Below, piece by piece: positions 24,233 to 35,763 of a stretch of DNA of 64,000 nucleotides (its first letter is position 1; every line of letters starts with the position of its first letter). Below the pieces are notes generated by a model that worked only from the letters and a program-made list of their open reading frames with translations, ran no database searches and was not told the origin of the DNA. Origin of the DNA: Linum tenue (taxonomy: Eukaryota > Streptophyta > Magnoliopsida > Malpighiales > Linaceae); NCBI GenBank assembly GCA_946122785.1, contig CAMGYJ010000002.1:9360339-9424338 (forward strand), read 5' to 3'. The position numbers were made by a program, and so were the translations under genes.

Positions 24233-25144
24233 GGTCGACCTGACAAAGTATTAGGTCGACCTGTAAGACAAATAGTGACTACCACAACTCGTCAGGTCGA
24301 CCTATGTTATTCTTAGGTCGACCTATCCAGCAGGAAAATAACAATTACAAACAAATAGTAAGTTCAAAATTAAACCGAAAAAAGGATAGGTCGACCAGAT
24401 ATCTGGCGCGGTCGACCTTTTAAAGCACAACATAGTCATACAAACAAAGCCAAAGTCGACATTCAGGTTGAATAACCAAAAAAACATATACGGTCGACCT
24501 TGAAACTCATTAGGTCGACCGATTGGGTTACCTCGCAAGTACAGAAGGCCAAGTGTTGTGGTCTAAATTCAAATACGAAGAATTGTCTCGTCAGGTCGAC
24601 CTGGTTGACGTCACGGTCGACCGAATGGAATTCTGCACCCAACAATATATCAAGTTAGCTGGTGGAAATCACGCATTAAAAAAGAAGAAGGCGAATGCTA
24701 CATTAGGTCGACCTCACCTTAGACCTGGTCGACCACTTCCAACACGTACAACAGCAACCGCGAACGATCTTCTTCACAAAGGCTCTAAGTCGGAAAAAAA
24801 CCTAATTCAGACTTGGTGGCGTTGAAGGGGACTCATATTCGTATTTATAGAGATTTAGGACGTGAATGGGTCGACCCAATTCGTTTCCTTGTCCAATTGT
24901 GGAACCTTTCTGGTGTTGGAATCCATATCCAATACGGATACGGTCTGAAGGCGGTCGACCTCTTCATAATGCGGTCGACCTGTTAGGTGCACAAGGGTCG
25001 GCCTATGAGATATTTGGGTCGACCTTTCATTCTGTTAGACCACCAAAGCGGTCGACCGCATTTTGTAAGAGGTCGACCGCCTTCAGGAACCCAACATACA
25101 TGAATTAGTCCATTCGGTCGACCGCAAATTGGCTCCGGTCGACC
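24233..25144. promoter_or_regulatory. Right subterminal block of GGTCGACC pairs
   Basis: About twenty copies run from the protease start codon region to the right terminal inverted repeat. Pairs with 13-base spacers are frequent (for example in 24233-24330, 24490-24520, 24593-24620 and 25116-25144). The block lies just upstream of the host SWI3D gene. Confidence 0.65.
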
Positions 25145-25190
25145 GAAAAGTCCATGTCACGGTGACATGCATGTCACCATAGCAAAATCC
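25137..25190. repeat. Right terminal inverted repeat of the large MULE
   Basis: The sequence starts GGTCGACCGAAAAGTCCATG, carries the CATGTCACGGTGACATGCATG palindrome and ends AGCAAAATCC. Its reverse complement aligns with 14718-14771 and with the right end of the element at 36854. Confidence 0.88.
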
Positions 25191-25472
25191 TAAAAATTAT
25201 TCTAAATATTTTATCTCATAGGTTATCATATTGAAACCAAACGGTGGAAAATATCTGTCAAATGACCCTTACGTAACTTATGCAACGGCGCCGTTCGATG
25301 AAATCCCTTTCCTACCCTTCTCTAGAAGCATTAATAACGAATTCAAGGTGTCGAAAGCAAAAAGCCAACAACCCACCGGAAATGCTCTGCCCCACGATAC
25401 CTTCCTCAGTCTCTTCTGAGTCCGACCCGAAAACCCTCCTCTGCAATCGCAACCCGAATCAAACACCGAGAA

Positions 25473-28400
25473 ATGGAGGACAAACCTGCGGGCAGTCCAG
25501 CGGCGGCGACGCCTGGTGCGGAGGCACAGCCGTCCGCGGATGCACCATCGTCACGGCGGCGAGCTGGAGGGCTGAAAAGGAAGGCCAACTCGCTGTCGAC
25601 CTCCACCTCTTCCTCCTCCACTCCTTCCAAGCGGATGACCCGGGACCGAGAGAAAGCGGCGATGTCGCTCTCCCTCGCTCAAATTCACAATGGCCCGTTG
25701 ACTAGGGCAGCCCGACATGGTCCCAGCACCTTCGGCTCTTCCTCCGGTGGCCGTGGGGCTGCTGGCGGCGTGAAGCTGGAGGAGAAGGAAAAGGTTGGTT
25801 TGGCGGCGGCGATGGCGGCGGCAGCGGCGGAGGAGGAGGAGCGGAACAAATTGGAGGAGTTGGGGAAGAAGATTGAGGCGGAGTTTGAAGCTGTTAGATC
25901 TCGGGATTCTAATGCTCATGTGGTACCTAATCACTGCGGTGAGTGTTTGGGATTTTGAGGTTGGTTCAGAATTTCCTTTACAAGCTACTTGCTTTCTGCT
26001 TGGGTCTATTAGAGAATATCAGTAATTTCATCTCCATTTGCTAATTCCCGTTCATTTGGAGGAGAAAGGCTACTCCATTGTAGTGAATGACTGATAGAAG
26101 GGCAAAATTCATTAATTTTTGTTTCGGTTGATGTGAATCTAGCTTACTCATTTTCTAATTTCTTGTGAACTCTTGTTATATTTTCTTATGCGAATGTGCT
26201 CTGTCGAAAACTTTTGGGGGAGACTGTTAATCTCGGTGGTTCTGAGTAATCTTAGTTCTGTGTCTTTGTTGGTTATAGGGTGGTTTTCATGGACAAAAGT
26301 TCATCCTCTTGAGGAGCGTGCATTGTCAAATTTCTTCAATGGGAAGTCTCCTGATCGAACTCCTGCCACGTACATGGAGATACGTAATTGGATTATGAAG
26401 AAGTTCCACACGAACCCAAATGAACAGATCGAGTTAAAAGATTTATCCAATCTTGAATTCGTAGACTTGGAAGCAAGGCAGGAGGTTCTAGAGTTCTTGG
26501 ATTACTGGGGATTGATTAATTTCCACCCTTTCCCACAAATGCCTGATAATTCTGAAAATTCAGAGGATGCGGGAACAACGACAAGCGATTCATTACTTGA
26601 GAAGTTATTCCGGTTTGGACCTGTTCCATCATGTGCAGATGTTGCTCCCAAGCCTAGCTCCTCGACTACATCTGTGTCATCAGGATTGTTTCCAGATTCT
26701 ACAATTGCAGAAGAGTTGCTTCAGCCCGAGGGACCGTCAGTTGAGTACCACTGTAATTCTTGCTCAGCTGATTGCTCTCGCAAGCGCTACCACTGTCAGA
26801 AGCAGGTGAGTAAAAATATCTTCAGAATGCTTTGGCTTACTAACTCTTCTTCTTTCTACATGGGTTTATGATTGTTACTTGTCTACTTATGCATAGAACT
26901 GTGTTAAGAATTCAGCAACTACCCGTTAATCCTGTCCTTTTATGACAGATTCCTGTATTAGAGGCTGAGAACTAGCTGTCATCATTGCTATGTCATTGAA
27001 TGTCGACATAAAGCTCTTCGAGTCTTCGTTGTTGCAATAGTGACAGAACTTGCAAGTTTGAAGAATAGCATATGATATAGGATAGTAGACCCTAACTTCA
27101 ATCCTCATCAAGAGTGGTAGTACCTTTATAAATTCCACCAATGGGTTTGATAGGAATTAGTTTCTTGATCTTGCCTGACTTATCTAACATGTTTAGTCAC
27201 TGAGGTTTAGCGTCCACCAATTTGGTATTTATGGTTATTTTTATGTCAAAAAGCATAAGAACATTTGTGGGCGTATGGCTTTGACACTTGTATGTTTCTT
27301 CTGGGTACTAGATCCTTTGTTTATTGACAATATACTCAATTCATATTACACTACTTTATTTTTTTTCTTTCTGATTATTCATCTGTATGAACAGGCAGAT
27401 TATGATTTGTGTGCTGATTGCTTTAACAATGGGAAGTTTGATCCGGACATGTCGTCCTCAGATTTTATTCTCATGGAGCCTGCGGAGGCTCATGGGCTCA
27501 GTGGAGGAAAGTGGACAGATCAAGAGACCCTGCTTCTTCTCGAGGCATTGGAAATTTATAAAGAAAACTGGAATGAGATTGCAGAGCATGTTGCAACAAA
27601 GACAAAGGCTCAGTGTATCTTACACTTTGTCCAAATGCCAATTGAGGATGCTTTTTTGGATTCTAACAATGTGGATGACACAGCGAAGGAAGTAGCTGAC
27701 ACAAGTGCAACAAATGAAACTGCCCCTGAAACAAGTAATGTTAAAACTGGCTCAAAAGAGGACCAGAGTCAGACTTCTCCTATGGAGACTTCAAAACCAG
27801 AAGATACCATTGAAGTGAAAGACATTTCTGAGAATGGAAGTGAAGGAAAGGAATCCGCTCCTCAAGTTGCGAAATCAGATGCTGATGAAGGGAAAGAGAT
27901 TTCAGAAACTCCGAAACCAGATGCTGGCGACGGAAAAACTAGTGAAGACGATGTTGCATTGAGAGCTCTAACAGAAGCATTTGAGGCTGTTGGTTATGCA
28001 TATAGTCCTGGCTTATCGTTTGCTGAAGTTGGAAATCCAGTCATGGCTATGGTGAGTTCAAAATAAATAGAAGAGAAACTGTCACTGGTTGGCTGTAAGC
28101 AAAGAACTAGTGTCTTCTATTTACATAATGTGGTAGTTTCTTGCAGCTCGTATTGTCCAAGTTGTCCCCTCGCTCAAATCCTGTGCTTTGATTATTTTAT
28201 TTAATACTTAATGTACAACCTTTTGTTTATAGGCAGCATTTTTTGTCAGATTGGTTGGAGGAGATGTTGTTTCAGCTTCTGCTCGGATTTCTCTAAAATC
28301 AGTGTCAAGCAGTTCTCCCGGACTGCAGCTTGCAGCACGACATTGCTTTCTCTTGGAAGATCCACCAGATACCAGAAAAGAACAAGGAGATGGTGATTGG

Positions 28401-30250
28401 TAAAAGAACCTTCTTCTATTTGAAAATTTTCTTTCTTCCATTTGTGGGTTGAATTTTATGTCATAAATATGGAGTTTTGCAGTGATGTGGCTGAGAAGAC
28501 TGAACAGCATGATGCTCCCATTGGAAACCAGGATGATAAGAATGAGTCAGCAAATAATGGCACTTCGGATCCAGATGTTTTGGTATCAGCAAGTGACCTG
28601 GATAATGATAAAAACAAGGTTTCTTCCACAGACAAAAACAAATCGGTAGATTCTCCAAATGATGAATCCAATGAAAAGGAAAAGACTACAGAAGTAGGTC
28701 TTGGAGTCAGTCAAGAGGGAGGTGGAGCTAATGTGTCAAAGGAAGTAAGTGTTTCGGACCAACCACTCGACACGGAGGAGGAATTGCATGAACCACAACC
28801 AATGTCAGAATCCTCTCCAGAGCCTGTGAAGAAGCAAGAATCCTCTCCAGTGACCGTGAAGGAGCAAGAAGAAGGATCTTCTGCTGTTGATCATCCTCAG
28901 GTTAAAGTGATGGGTGACAATGTGGAGATGGTGTCTGGTGCAGAGAAAGTTGAACCATCTTCTACATCACTGGCTGGTGAAGTCCTGGATCAAGCTGCTG
29001 CTGAGGTCTCAAAAGAAGTAGGAGACATTGTTTCAGATGCTATTCCCGTTGACAAGGATGATAAGCAGGAGCAAGTGAAACCGAGTTTAACAGTAGAAGA
29101 TAAGGTTCATACCGAGGATATTGACATGACATCTTCTCAACCTTCTGAAGGAAAGAATGATGAGAAGCCTGAAGAGGATGATGAGAAACGAATCTCTACA
29201 AGTATAGTGGTTGAAGATGGAGCAACTGCAGGTCTCTCTCTTGCTGCTCTAACAGGCTTTCCACCTGTCTACAAGTCTTATTCAGCTTTGCATATATGTC
29301 CTTTGCAGGGGAGGCCCAGAAAGATAGTAGTACGAAGGAGAAGTCTTATTGTGAAGGGTCTAAAGATGGCTGCAAGATTGATAAGCTAAAGCGTGCTGGA
29401 GTAGCTGCACTTTCAGCAGCTGCTGTGAAGGCAAAACTTTTGGCGGATCAAGAAGAGGACCAAATCCGCCAGCTGACTGCAGCACTGATTGAAAAGCAGG
29501 TATGTCGGCTGTGGCTGCTTTAGCTGTGTTTGATAAGGGTTTAGAAAAATTTGCACCGATGAGATATGTTATTATGTTTAGTAATAAAAAAAGTATGCTA
29601 TGTGATGATTGATAGTTTCTTTAATTATAAAAAATGAATGAATTTGGGGATTACTATTATGAGTGGTGAAGTTGGAGTTTGGGTTTCGCTTAGAGATGTG
29701 GTTTACAGAGTTTAAATGTGTTTGTTTCAGCTTTTAGGTTCTTTTTTCTTAAGTTACGTATTTTTAGCTGAAACAAACACAACCCATGTCACGAAGAATC
29801 TCTGTTATATTTAGTGCGGAAAGTTGACATCGTGGTGGTTCAAATATGTTACAGTTGCAGAAACTTGAAATGAAGCTGGCTTTCTTCAATGATATGGACA
29901 CCGTAATTTTGAGGGTAAAGGAGCAACTGGACAGGTCAAGGCAGAGACTTTACCAAGAGCGAGCACAAATAATCGCAGCTCGCCTTGGTTATCCTGTTTC
30001 ATCATCATCGTCTAAACCACCTGCCCATCCCGCTCTAGCTGCCAACAGAATTGCAATGAACTTTGCGAATGCATTTCCAAGGCCACCGATGGGATTGGCT
30101 TCTGCACAAATGACTCCGGTTTCCAGACCCATGGGTGTTGGTGGGGTGGGGAATAACGCTTCTTCTAACCCTTTTAACCCCACCGTGCCAGTAAATTCCG
30201 TTATGCCTTCTAGCCAGGATACACCACTATCTTCAGTTGAGACAAAATAG
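25473..30250 (+). CDS. SWI3D: SWI3D-type subunit of the SWI/SNF chromatin-remodelling complex
   Basis: Seven exons: 25473-25938, 26279-26805, 27395-28051, 28233-28399, 28483-29231, 29309-29499, 29855-30250. All introns are GT/AG and phases agree, giving 1,050 residues, close to Arabidopsis SWI3D. In order: a Ser/Ala-rich basic N-terminus; SWIRM domain (about 157-243, from WFSWTKVHPLEERALSNFF, split by intron 1); ZZ-type zinc finger (about 310-345, CNSCSADC...CADCF), the mark that separates SWI3D from SWI3A-C; SANT domain (about 370-416, KWTDQETLLLLEALE); a long acidic low-complexity middle; and a C-terminal coiled coil (about 900-970, QRLYQERAQIIAARLG). It acts in the nucleus as a structural core of BAF-type remodellers. 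The right end of the large MULE lies 283 bp upstream of the ATG, so the core promoter is very short or lies within the transposon. Confidence 0.97.
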
Positions 30251-31412
30251 TATTCCTCGAATGCCAGGCACCCATTGCCTCTTTCGACACCAGTCGATAT
30301 CGTACATCTCACCAAGTGAGTGCTTTTTTCCTGCATGCTAACTAACAGATAACAATTTCTGCTACGATTAAGCAAATTGTCATTTTTCTCTATTTCCATG
30401 CATATACACCTAGGAGATCTATAGCTTTCTCTGGAGTAGACCAGGTAACTCAAAATGATATATTGGTTGGTTTTTCTCGTTGCTGGTCTCTTGGTCATCA
30501 CATTAACTGGTAATGGCTGCATGTTTAACTGCGTGTCTGAAATCCAGATTTTAGCTTTATCCTACTCAAACTCGACCAAACCAGGGGTTTCAAATGGAAA
30601 ATTGTAAATAGTTGGTGCGTGGAATTGTCATATCCATTATCGCATCCTTCAATTTCTAGGATAAACTTCATCAGTCTGTGTACAGATCTTCTATCCATGT
30701 ACTGTAGTGAAATGATTTCATTATATTGTCTTTCAATGTTTCTATGATTCATTTCTGTCCTTGCTGTTACCGGTGCATTGTGAATGACTAAGTTCCTTAA
30801 TTCTAATGTGTCTTGATATCATATCCTCATTCCAGTTTATTACCATTAGAAGGTGCTGAAGAAAGCACCCACACAATAGTTGATCCCCAGATGCTGGCTA
30901 TATCTTGAAAAGGTTGTACGCAATGCAAGCCGTTCTGGCCGGTTTCAAGATATTGATACGCGGTGAGAAGTAAGACCAATTGGCTATGCTTCTTTACCTG
31001 AGCATAAAGATGGTGGCGGTTAAGTGAACTCCCTGAGCTGCTGGCTTTCACTATCTTAGTCGAAAACGAGATGGTAGGGGTGTTTCGTGATGTGCAAGTA
31101 TTGTATGTTGTAGAAATGGTATGTTAGCGTATAGTTAAATTGATGATGATGATGATTGATGACAGGAGTGGAAAATTAACAGTGCTGACTTTGCTACTGA
31201 GCTTGTTTATTACCAGACATGTAACCAACTATTAGGGGGGAGACATGTAGAGAATGGGGTAAAAATGGCATGTGTATGTTTCTGAAATTGTGAATGCCAT
31301 AGATTCGCCGTCGGTGTATTTGCCCTAATTTTATTTTTCCTTTGCCAACAAGTCGACCCGAGCAAAGCGAAATCGTTTAACTTGACGTGCACGCTACAAA
31401 GAGTAATGTAGC
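30251..31412 (+). other. 3' UTR and downstream flank of SWI3D
   Basis: No further coding exon fits after the stop at 30250. The DNA is AT-rich with no recognisable gene. Transcript end signals were not pinned down. Confidence 0.45.
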
Positions 31413-31698
31413 TAGGGGTGTCCATTCAGTTCGGTTTTTCGGGTTTATCCGAAACCGACCCGATTATATACATTTTCAGGTTTCGGGTTCAGTTTTGCTT
31501 ATTGATTTTTCGGGTTTCGTCTAAAAACCTCCAATGAATAAAACTCAGCCCGTATTCTTAGGCGTTCGGGTTTTCGGGTTTCGGGTAACCAGAACCCGCA
31601 AATCCTTATCGAGTTTGGGTTCGCTTTTAGTGATTTTCGGTTTCGGGTTTTCAGGTTTCGTTTCGGGTAACCGAACCCGACCCGAACCGACACCCCTA
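31413..31698. mobile_element. hAT-type MITE, 8-bp TSD
   Basis: The left end TAGGGGTGTCCATTCAGTTC and the right end, reverse-complemented, TAGGGGTGTCGGTTCGGGTC enclose complementary 'cgggttt' and 'aacccg' tracts. AATGTAGC flanks both sides exactly (31405-31412 and 31699-31706). Confidence 0.93.
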
Positions 31699-31964
31699 AA
31701 TGTAGCACACGCTCTGCCAGTGCCATCGTCGTTCTTACCATCAAATTGCAATATTACATTTCCACAAATCATTGAAAATCTCGATGACATTTTGAGGAAA
31801 CATTTCTTCTTTCTTGGTAAGAATTGACTGAGTTGAGATGTGATTTCGTCGGTCCAGCTTTAACGCATCATACAGTTTATAATACAACCTAAAAGAACAA
31901 AAAGGATCTGCCTTCAGAGAGTAATTAATTACACAAATTTCATCATCTGCTCTAATGGTGATTT

Positions 31965-33450
31965 TCCAGAATTTCAACTTACATTTCTCCCTCTTCTCCA
32001 TTCATCAAGGCATTCTTTGCTATGACCGGGAAAGACATGCACATGCCTTCCTTTGGATGAGTCTTTTCATCTGAAACCTATAAATTAGCAAGCAGAAATG
32101 TGATCAGACAAGTACGTATATGACATAGCACATGATCAAACATTAAACGAAAAACAAGGAAACTGGGAGAAGGGACGAACGCAGAAGTTGGAAGAGGTGC
32201 ATACCATTCTGCTTCACCACCATCAACGTCAAAAAAATTTCCCTTGCAAAAATACATGCGGCCATTATTGTTTCACCGCCTACGCTGTTTCTAAGGATTG
32301 AAACCAGCTGGGTCTAGGAATTCCTAGCTTCAAATGTTGAGAGATTGTCAGTGATTTTTACATAGTATACATGAAGGCCGCAATGACCAACATGATGGAA
32401 GGGGAGAACAAAGGTTCTGGAATCGTTCCTCTCTAGCAGTATCCCTAGATCTGCCAAAGCAAAGGGTTCGGTGAGTGTTAGGCCACTAGATAAATAGATC
32501 GAGGCACCCAACATGCTGATGCCAGAAAGGTTACCCAGTAGCAATTCGATCGACATAATTTCATCAATGATTCCTAAATTTGACATTACCTATGGCGTAC
32601 AAGGGTTAACAAGTGCAGAACAATTTTCAAACTCGTCTGTTATTCCTTGTCCTCAAAAAGTAAACTACTGTGATATTCCCCCAACGGTATCTATGATGGC
32701 TGACAAGAATCAAGCCTTATAAGCTTTCATATGTTGCACTCCCACAATGTTGAGCTCATGCCAACTTAGAGTGACTCGAAGAGGCAAGTTAATCAATGCT
32801 AAATCATCTTTTTCCCTCAACTCTTGAGCAAACTTAGATGATAGCCAGCAGTCATTCCATTTTACAACACCAGAAAAAGTAAATGCAGTAAGATCACCAC
32901 CACGTGCAACCTACGTTCACAATCCACTTTTTACTAAATACTCAACGCCTTTTCTAGTCCAATAAGTACACTACTTTGCCTCCTCAGGCTTAAATTTCAG
33001 CCCATATTCTCTAGACAAGATCACACATATATAGCCATTATCTCATATCCTGGTTTCATGGTTCTTTAGTTGTTAGTCTAATTAGAGAACAAGAAAGGTC
33101 ATGTCTATACTAATAGTGTAACCCAGAAATTCAAAAGAATAACAGACCTATTTTAGTAAACCAGAAGTCTAACCAAAATCAAACATAAGCATTAAACTTG
33201 CATGAAGAATTTAAGAGATGGGTCAACCAACCTGTAAAGTCAAGATCCTATCTTCACACTGCAGTTCCTTTATCCAAAAATCAGCTGGTTGCCAAGCAGC
33301 TTATTCGCATACCTTCAAGCCCATCAATACAGAAACATGGGGAAAACCCGCTATACAGCAGAATTATGACGTCATTGAAAACAGTGTTACAAACAACCTA
33401 CAAGCTGCAGGATTCAGATTCATCAAAGAACTCTTGCCCATCATTCATGC
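31965..33450 (-). pseudogene. Decayed RAB7 (RABG3) paralogue retaining intron positions
   Basis: Stretches match, in the same order and strand, the exons of the intact RAB7 gene at 39207-41568: exon 6 at about 32000-32080 (with an internal deletion removing the ETSAKEG region), exon 5 at about 32203-32260, exon 4 at about 32310-32455, exon 3 at about 33229-33310 and exon 2 at about 33400-33445. Exon boundaries and some intron sequence (for example AACTTACATTT at a splice site) are shared, so it is a DNA-level duplicate and not a processed copy. Stops, indels and loss of the GTPase motifs make it non-functional. The first exon was not found. Confidence 0.8.
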
Positions 33451-33528
33451 AGGCAGTAACAATTGGATCCAACGTCTGAAAACCACAACGACAAGTCGAT
33501 CAATTACTCAAGCAATTGTGTCTTTCCT

Positions 33529-35520
33529 TTATTGAATAGTTACTTTCTTCAGCCTGTACGTCAGTGAATCAATAGATTGTTGTATTCTGCAATCATTCTG
33601 CCTAACTTCCTCAGAAGCAAGCCTCAAGCTTCGGATACCCCGACCCAAGCTAGCAATTGAATGAGCAGAAGGAAAAGATTCAGCAACACATTCAATTCCA
33701 TCTCCACATAATAGCAATCCTGACAGCGTCATGACACTTCCTCCAAATGTTGCCCAAGGCAGAAAACCGACAGGTCGGACTTGTCTTTTTCTCATTATTT
33801 CATAGAAAGCCGTTCTCATGGCTGAAAAACTAGTCTTTTCTACTGATGCTATCATGCTATGGGCTACTGTTCGAATCTTCTCGGCAGACGCAGCTGACTT
33901 CATGACGGACGTTGCATTGGCACTATAGTTTGCCAACCCAGGAGCAGCAAATTTTGTTGGACCACTCTTGGTTAAAGCAAATGCCATCACCTTATTAGCT
34001 TGGGACACCATAAGCTTAAGAGAAGTTGGGAGCTTGAATGTTAAAACCTTTGATAATGTCGATAAAGTAATAACTTTAGACAGAGATGAAGCTCCCACAA
34101 CTGCTGTTGCCCCAGCACCAACTGACACCACAGGTGTGCCGGAGAATGGCCATCTCTTGTCCCTCTGATTTGAAGATTCCCCATGGGTCTTACAATCCGT
34201 GATGAGCTCACCAATCAGACCTTTGATATTAGGAGGTACATGAGTGTTCCAATGTGTCCTAAGACCAGCTAAAGAACTGGCATCTACTACAGCGACTATG
34301 GTTTTATATTTCTCACTCTGGTTTTGAAGGGCATGAGCAAGGAGTGCATGCGATTTCTGTTCAACTGGGAGCTCTGAGAAATCCACACTAGTTTGAGTTG
34401 GTTGCCACAATTTTCTGATGGGTAACCGACCAGCATTGTTTAGTGCAATTCTTAATCCCTCAACAGCAACTCGGAAGGTGCTCACTTCAGATACAACTCG
34501 CATGCCCATACTTTCCCCTCTGCTGATATCATACAACATCTTTTGTGAACAGTTCAAGGCCGTACCCATTGATGGAAGATCCATGAATATGTTATGCAGG
34601 TCAACAAGTAACGGATATATAGACTGGGCAAATGGTGGCACCTGGAAAGTGTTCTCCAGCTTAATTCCACTCAACCCTGCCTCTGAGGGAGAAACACCCT
34701 TCTTCGAAGGTAATAGCTTCACCATCTTTGACTGAAATTTATCAGATAGAGAAAAGGCCGTAGAGTTAACAACAGAAGCTGGTTTCTGCGGGATCAAGCT
34801 GCTGACTAAACCCTCAAACTTGCTCACTTCCTCAACCTCTTTGGTAGCAACATCATTATTATCCCCATTAAGCGTTCTAATGCATGGGGCTTCAAGCAAT
34901 AAAAATGATGAGCCAACTTCTAAGGCAGTTTGATTGGCAGCCCAAATGTGGCCATGGAACCCAACCCCAAATATTTCCTTCAAAACCAAGTTCCCAGCTA
35001 AACTTTCATACTTCTCCTTATTAATCTTATGCACGAAACACTGCTTAAGAACACCAAACAACGAAGTGGGAACCAGATTACAACCATCACCTGCCAAACG
35101 ATTCTCTTCCACGAGATCTTCCAACACAGCTGAATTCCCAACCTGAGCCACCACAGCTTCGGGCCGAACCTCCCGAATAAGACACTCTACATCGACAGCC
35201 GACCGTTCAGACAAATTCTGCACAGAGAGGATGTAAATGACGGAACCTGATTTGCGATCATGGACGGCGTAAACAAATCTCTTTGTGGATTCAGGTATCG
35301 GTAGCTTGTTAACCAAAGCATCGGAAGCTCTGAGATCATCGGACTTAAGCGTCGAGAATGGCCATACGTTTTGCAGGATGCAGATGAGAGCCGGTGCCAT
35401 TCGTATTAGCGTCGAGCCATCCGAAAAGTATCCCTTCGATCTTCGAGATTCGGAAAGAACCTGGAAGCGAACTCGGCAGAGGGACGACGACTGGAATTTG
35501 TGTCCGTAAATTGAAATCAA
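33529..35520 (-). CDS. Conserved plant protein with TraB-related-like N-terminal region
   Basis: A single uninterrupted ORF of 663 residues. The first 40 residues are rich in Ser/Arg and could be an organelle-targeting extension. A second candidate start lies at residue 41 (MAPALICILQ, 35400). Residues about 80-135 (HDRKSGSVIYILSVQNLSER and VECLIREVRPEAVVAQVG) resemble the start of TraB/PrgY-type proteins, where 'I+EV+P..V' follows a strand-rich region; this is a weak, remembered match. The C-terminal third holds hydrophobic, small-residue-rich segments (VGAGATAVVGASSLSKVITL and FGGSVMTLSGLLLCGDGIE) that could span a membrane. No catalytic motif is recognised and the function is unknown. A MULE begins 244 bp upstream of the ATG. 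Low-complexity bias is absent and the reading frame is long, so the gene is real. Confidence 0.82.
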   Translation of the reverse strand: MISIYGHKFQSSSLCRVRFQVLSESRRSKGYFSDGSTLIRMAPALICILQNVWPFSTLKSDDLRASDALVNKLPIPESTKRFVYAVHDRKSGSVIYILSVQNLSERSAVDVECLIREVRPEAVVAQVGNSAVLEDLVEENRLAGDGCNLVPTSLFGVLKQCFVHKINKEKYESLAGNLVLKEIFGVGFHGHIWAANQTALEVGSSFLLLEAPCIRTLNGDNNDVATKEVEEVSKFEGLVSSLIPQKPASVVNSTAFSLSDKFQSKMVKLLPSKKGVSPSEAGLSGIKLENTFQVPPFAQSIYPLLVDLHNIFMDLPSMGTALNCSQKMLYDISRGESMGMRVVSEVSTFRVAVEGLRIALNNAGRLPIRKLWQPTQTSVDFSELPVEQKSHALLAHALQNQSEKYKTIVAVVDASSLAGLRTHWNTHVPPNIKGLIGELITDCKTHGESSNQRDKRWPFSGTPVVSVGAGATAVVGASSLSKVITLSTLSKVLTFKLPTSLKLMVSQANKVMAFALTKSGPTKFAAPGLANYSANATSVMKSAASAEKIRTVAHSMIASVEKTSFSAMRTAFYEIMRKRQVRPVGFLPWATFGGSVMTLSGLLLCGDGIECVAESFPSAHSIASLGRGIRSLRLASEEVRQNDCRIQQSIDSLTYRLKKVTIQ

Positions 35521-35763
35521 ATAACTAGGGTTCCGCAGAAGTAGTTGCTGATCGGCGCCGGAGTTCCAGCATGCGATGAGATTGTTGTGCTATTAACTGC
35601 TAGTCCGAGAGAATCGCCCTTTCCCCCCTTTTTCGGCGAACAAGTAACGGAAAAGATAATTGACAACAACAAAAAAGAACGGAGAGATAAAATAAAATGG
35701 GTTATCAAAATTGTATTATGCTCCTAAATTATGTGACCTAAACAATCGTGACCTTAAACTAAA

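Larger units (their letters stand above)
14718..25190 (-). mobile_element. Large gene-bearing Mutator-like element (10.5 kb) with Ulp1-type protease
   Basis: The terminal inverted repeats are about 50 bp: left 14718-14771 (GGGTATGCCTAC... then CATGCATGTCACGGTGACATG ending in TTTTCGGTCGACC), right 25137-25190 as its inverted counterpart with a few mismatches. Inside are three minus-strand genes: a plant-transposon-protein gene, a FAR1/MULE transposase and a spliced Ulp1-like protease. Dozens of GGTCGACC palindromes fill the spacers. Ulp1-bearing MULEs are known in plants (for example the Kaonashi elements of Arabidopsis). The flanking nine bases are AT-rich and do not match perfectly, unlike the related element at 35764-36854, so the TSD has mutated or the ends were rearranged. 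Confidence 0.9.

Noticed and set aside
14709..25199. A target duplication for the large MULE (AAAAATGTT against TAAAAATTA)
   Set aside because: The two nine-base flanks do not match beyond what AT-rich sequence gives by chance, so no TSD is claimed.
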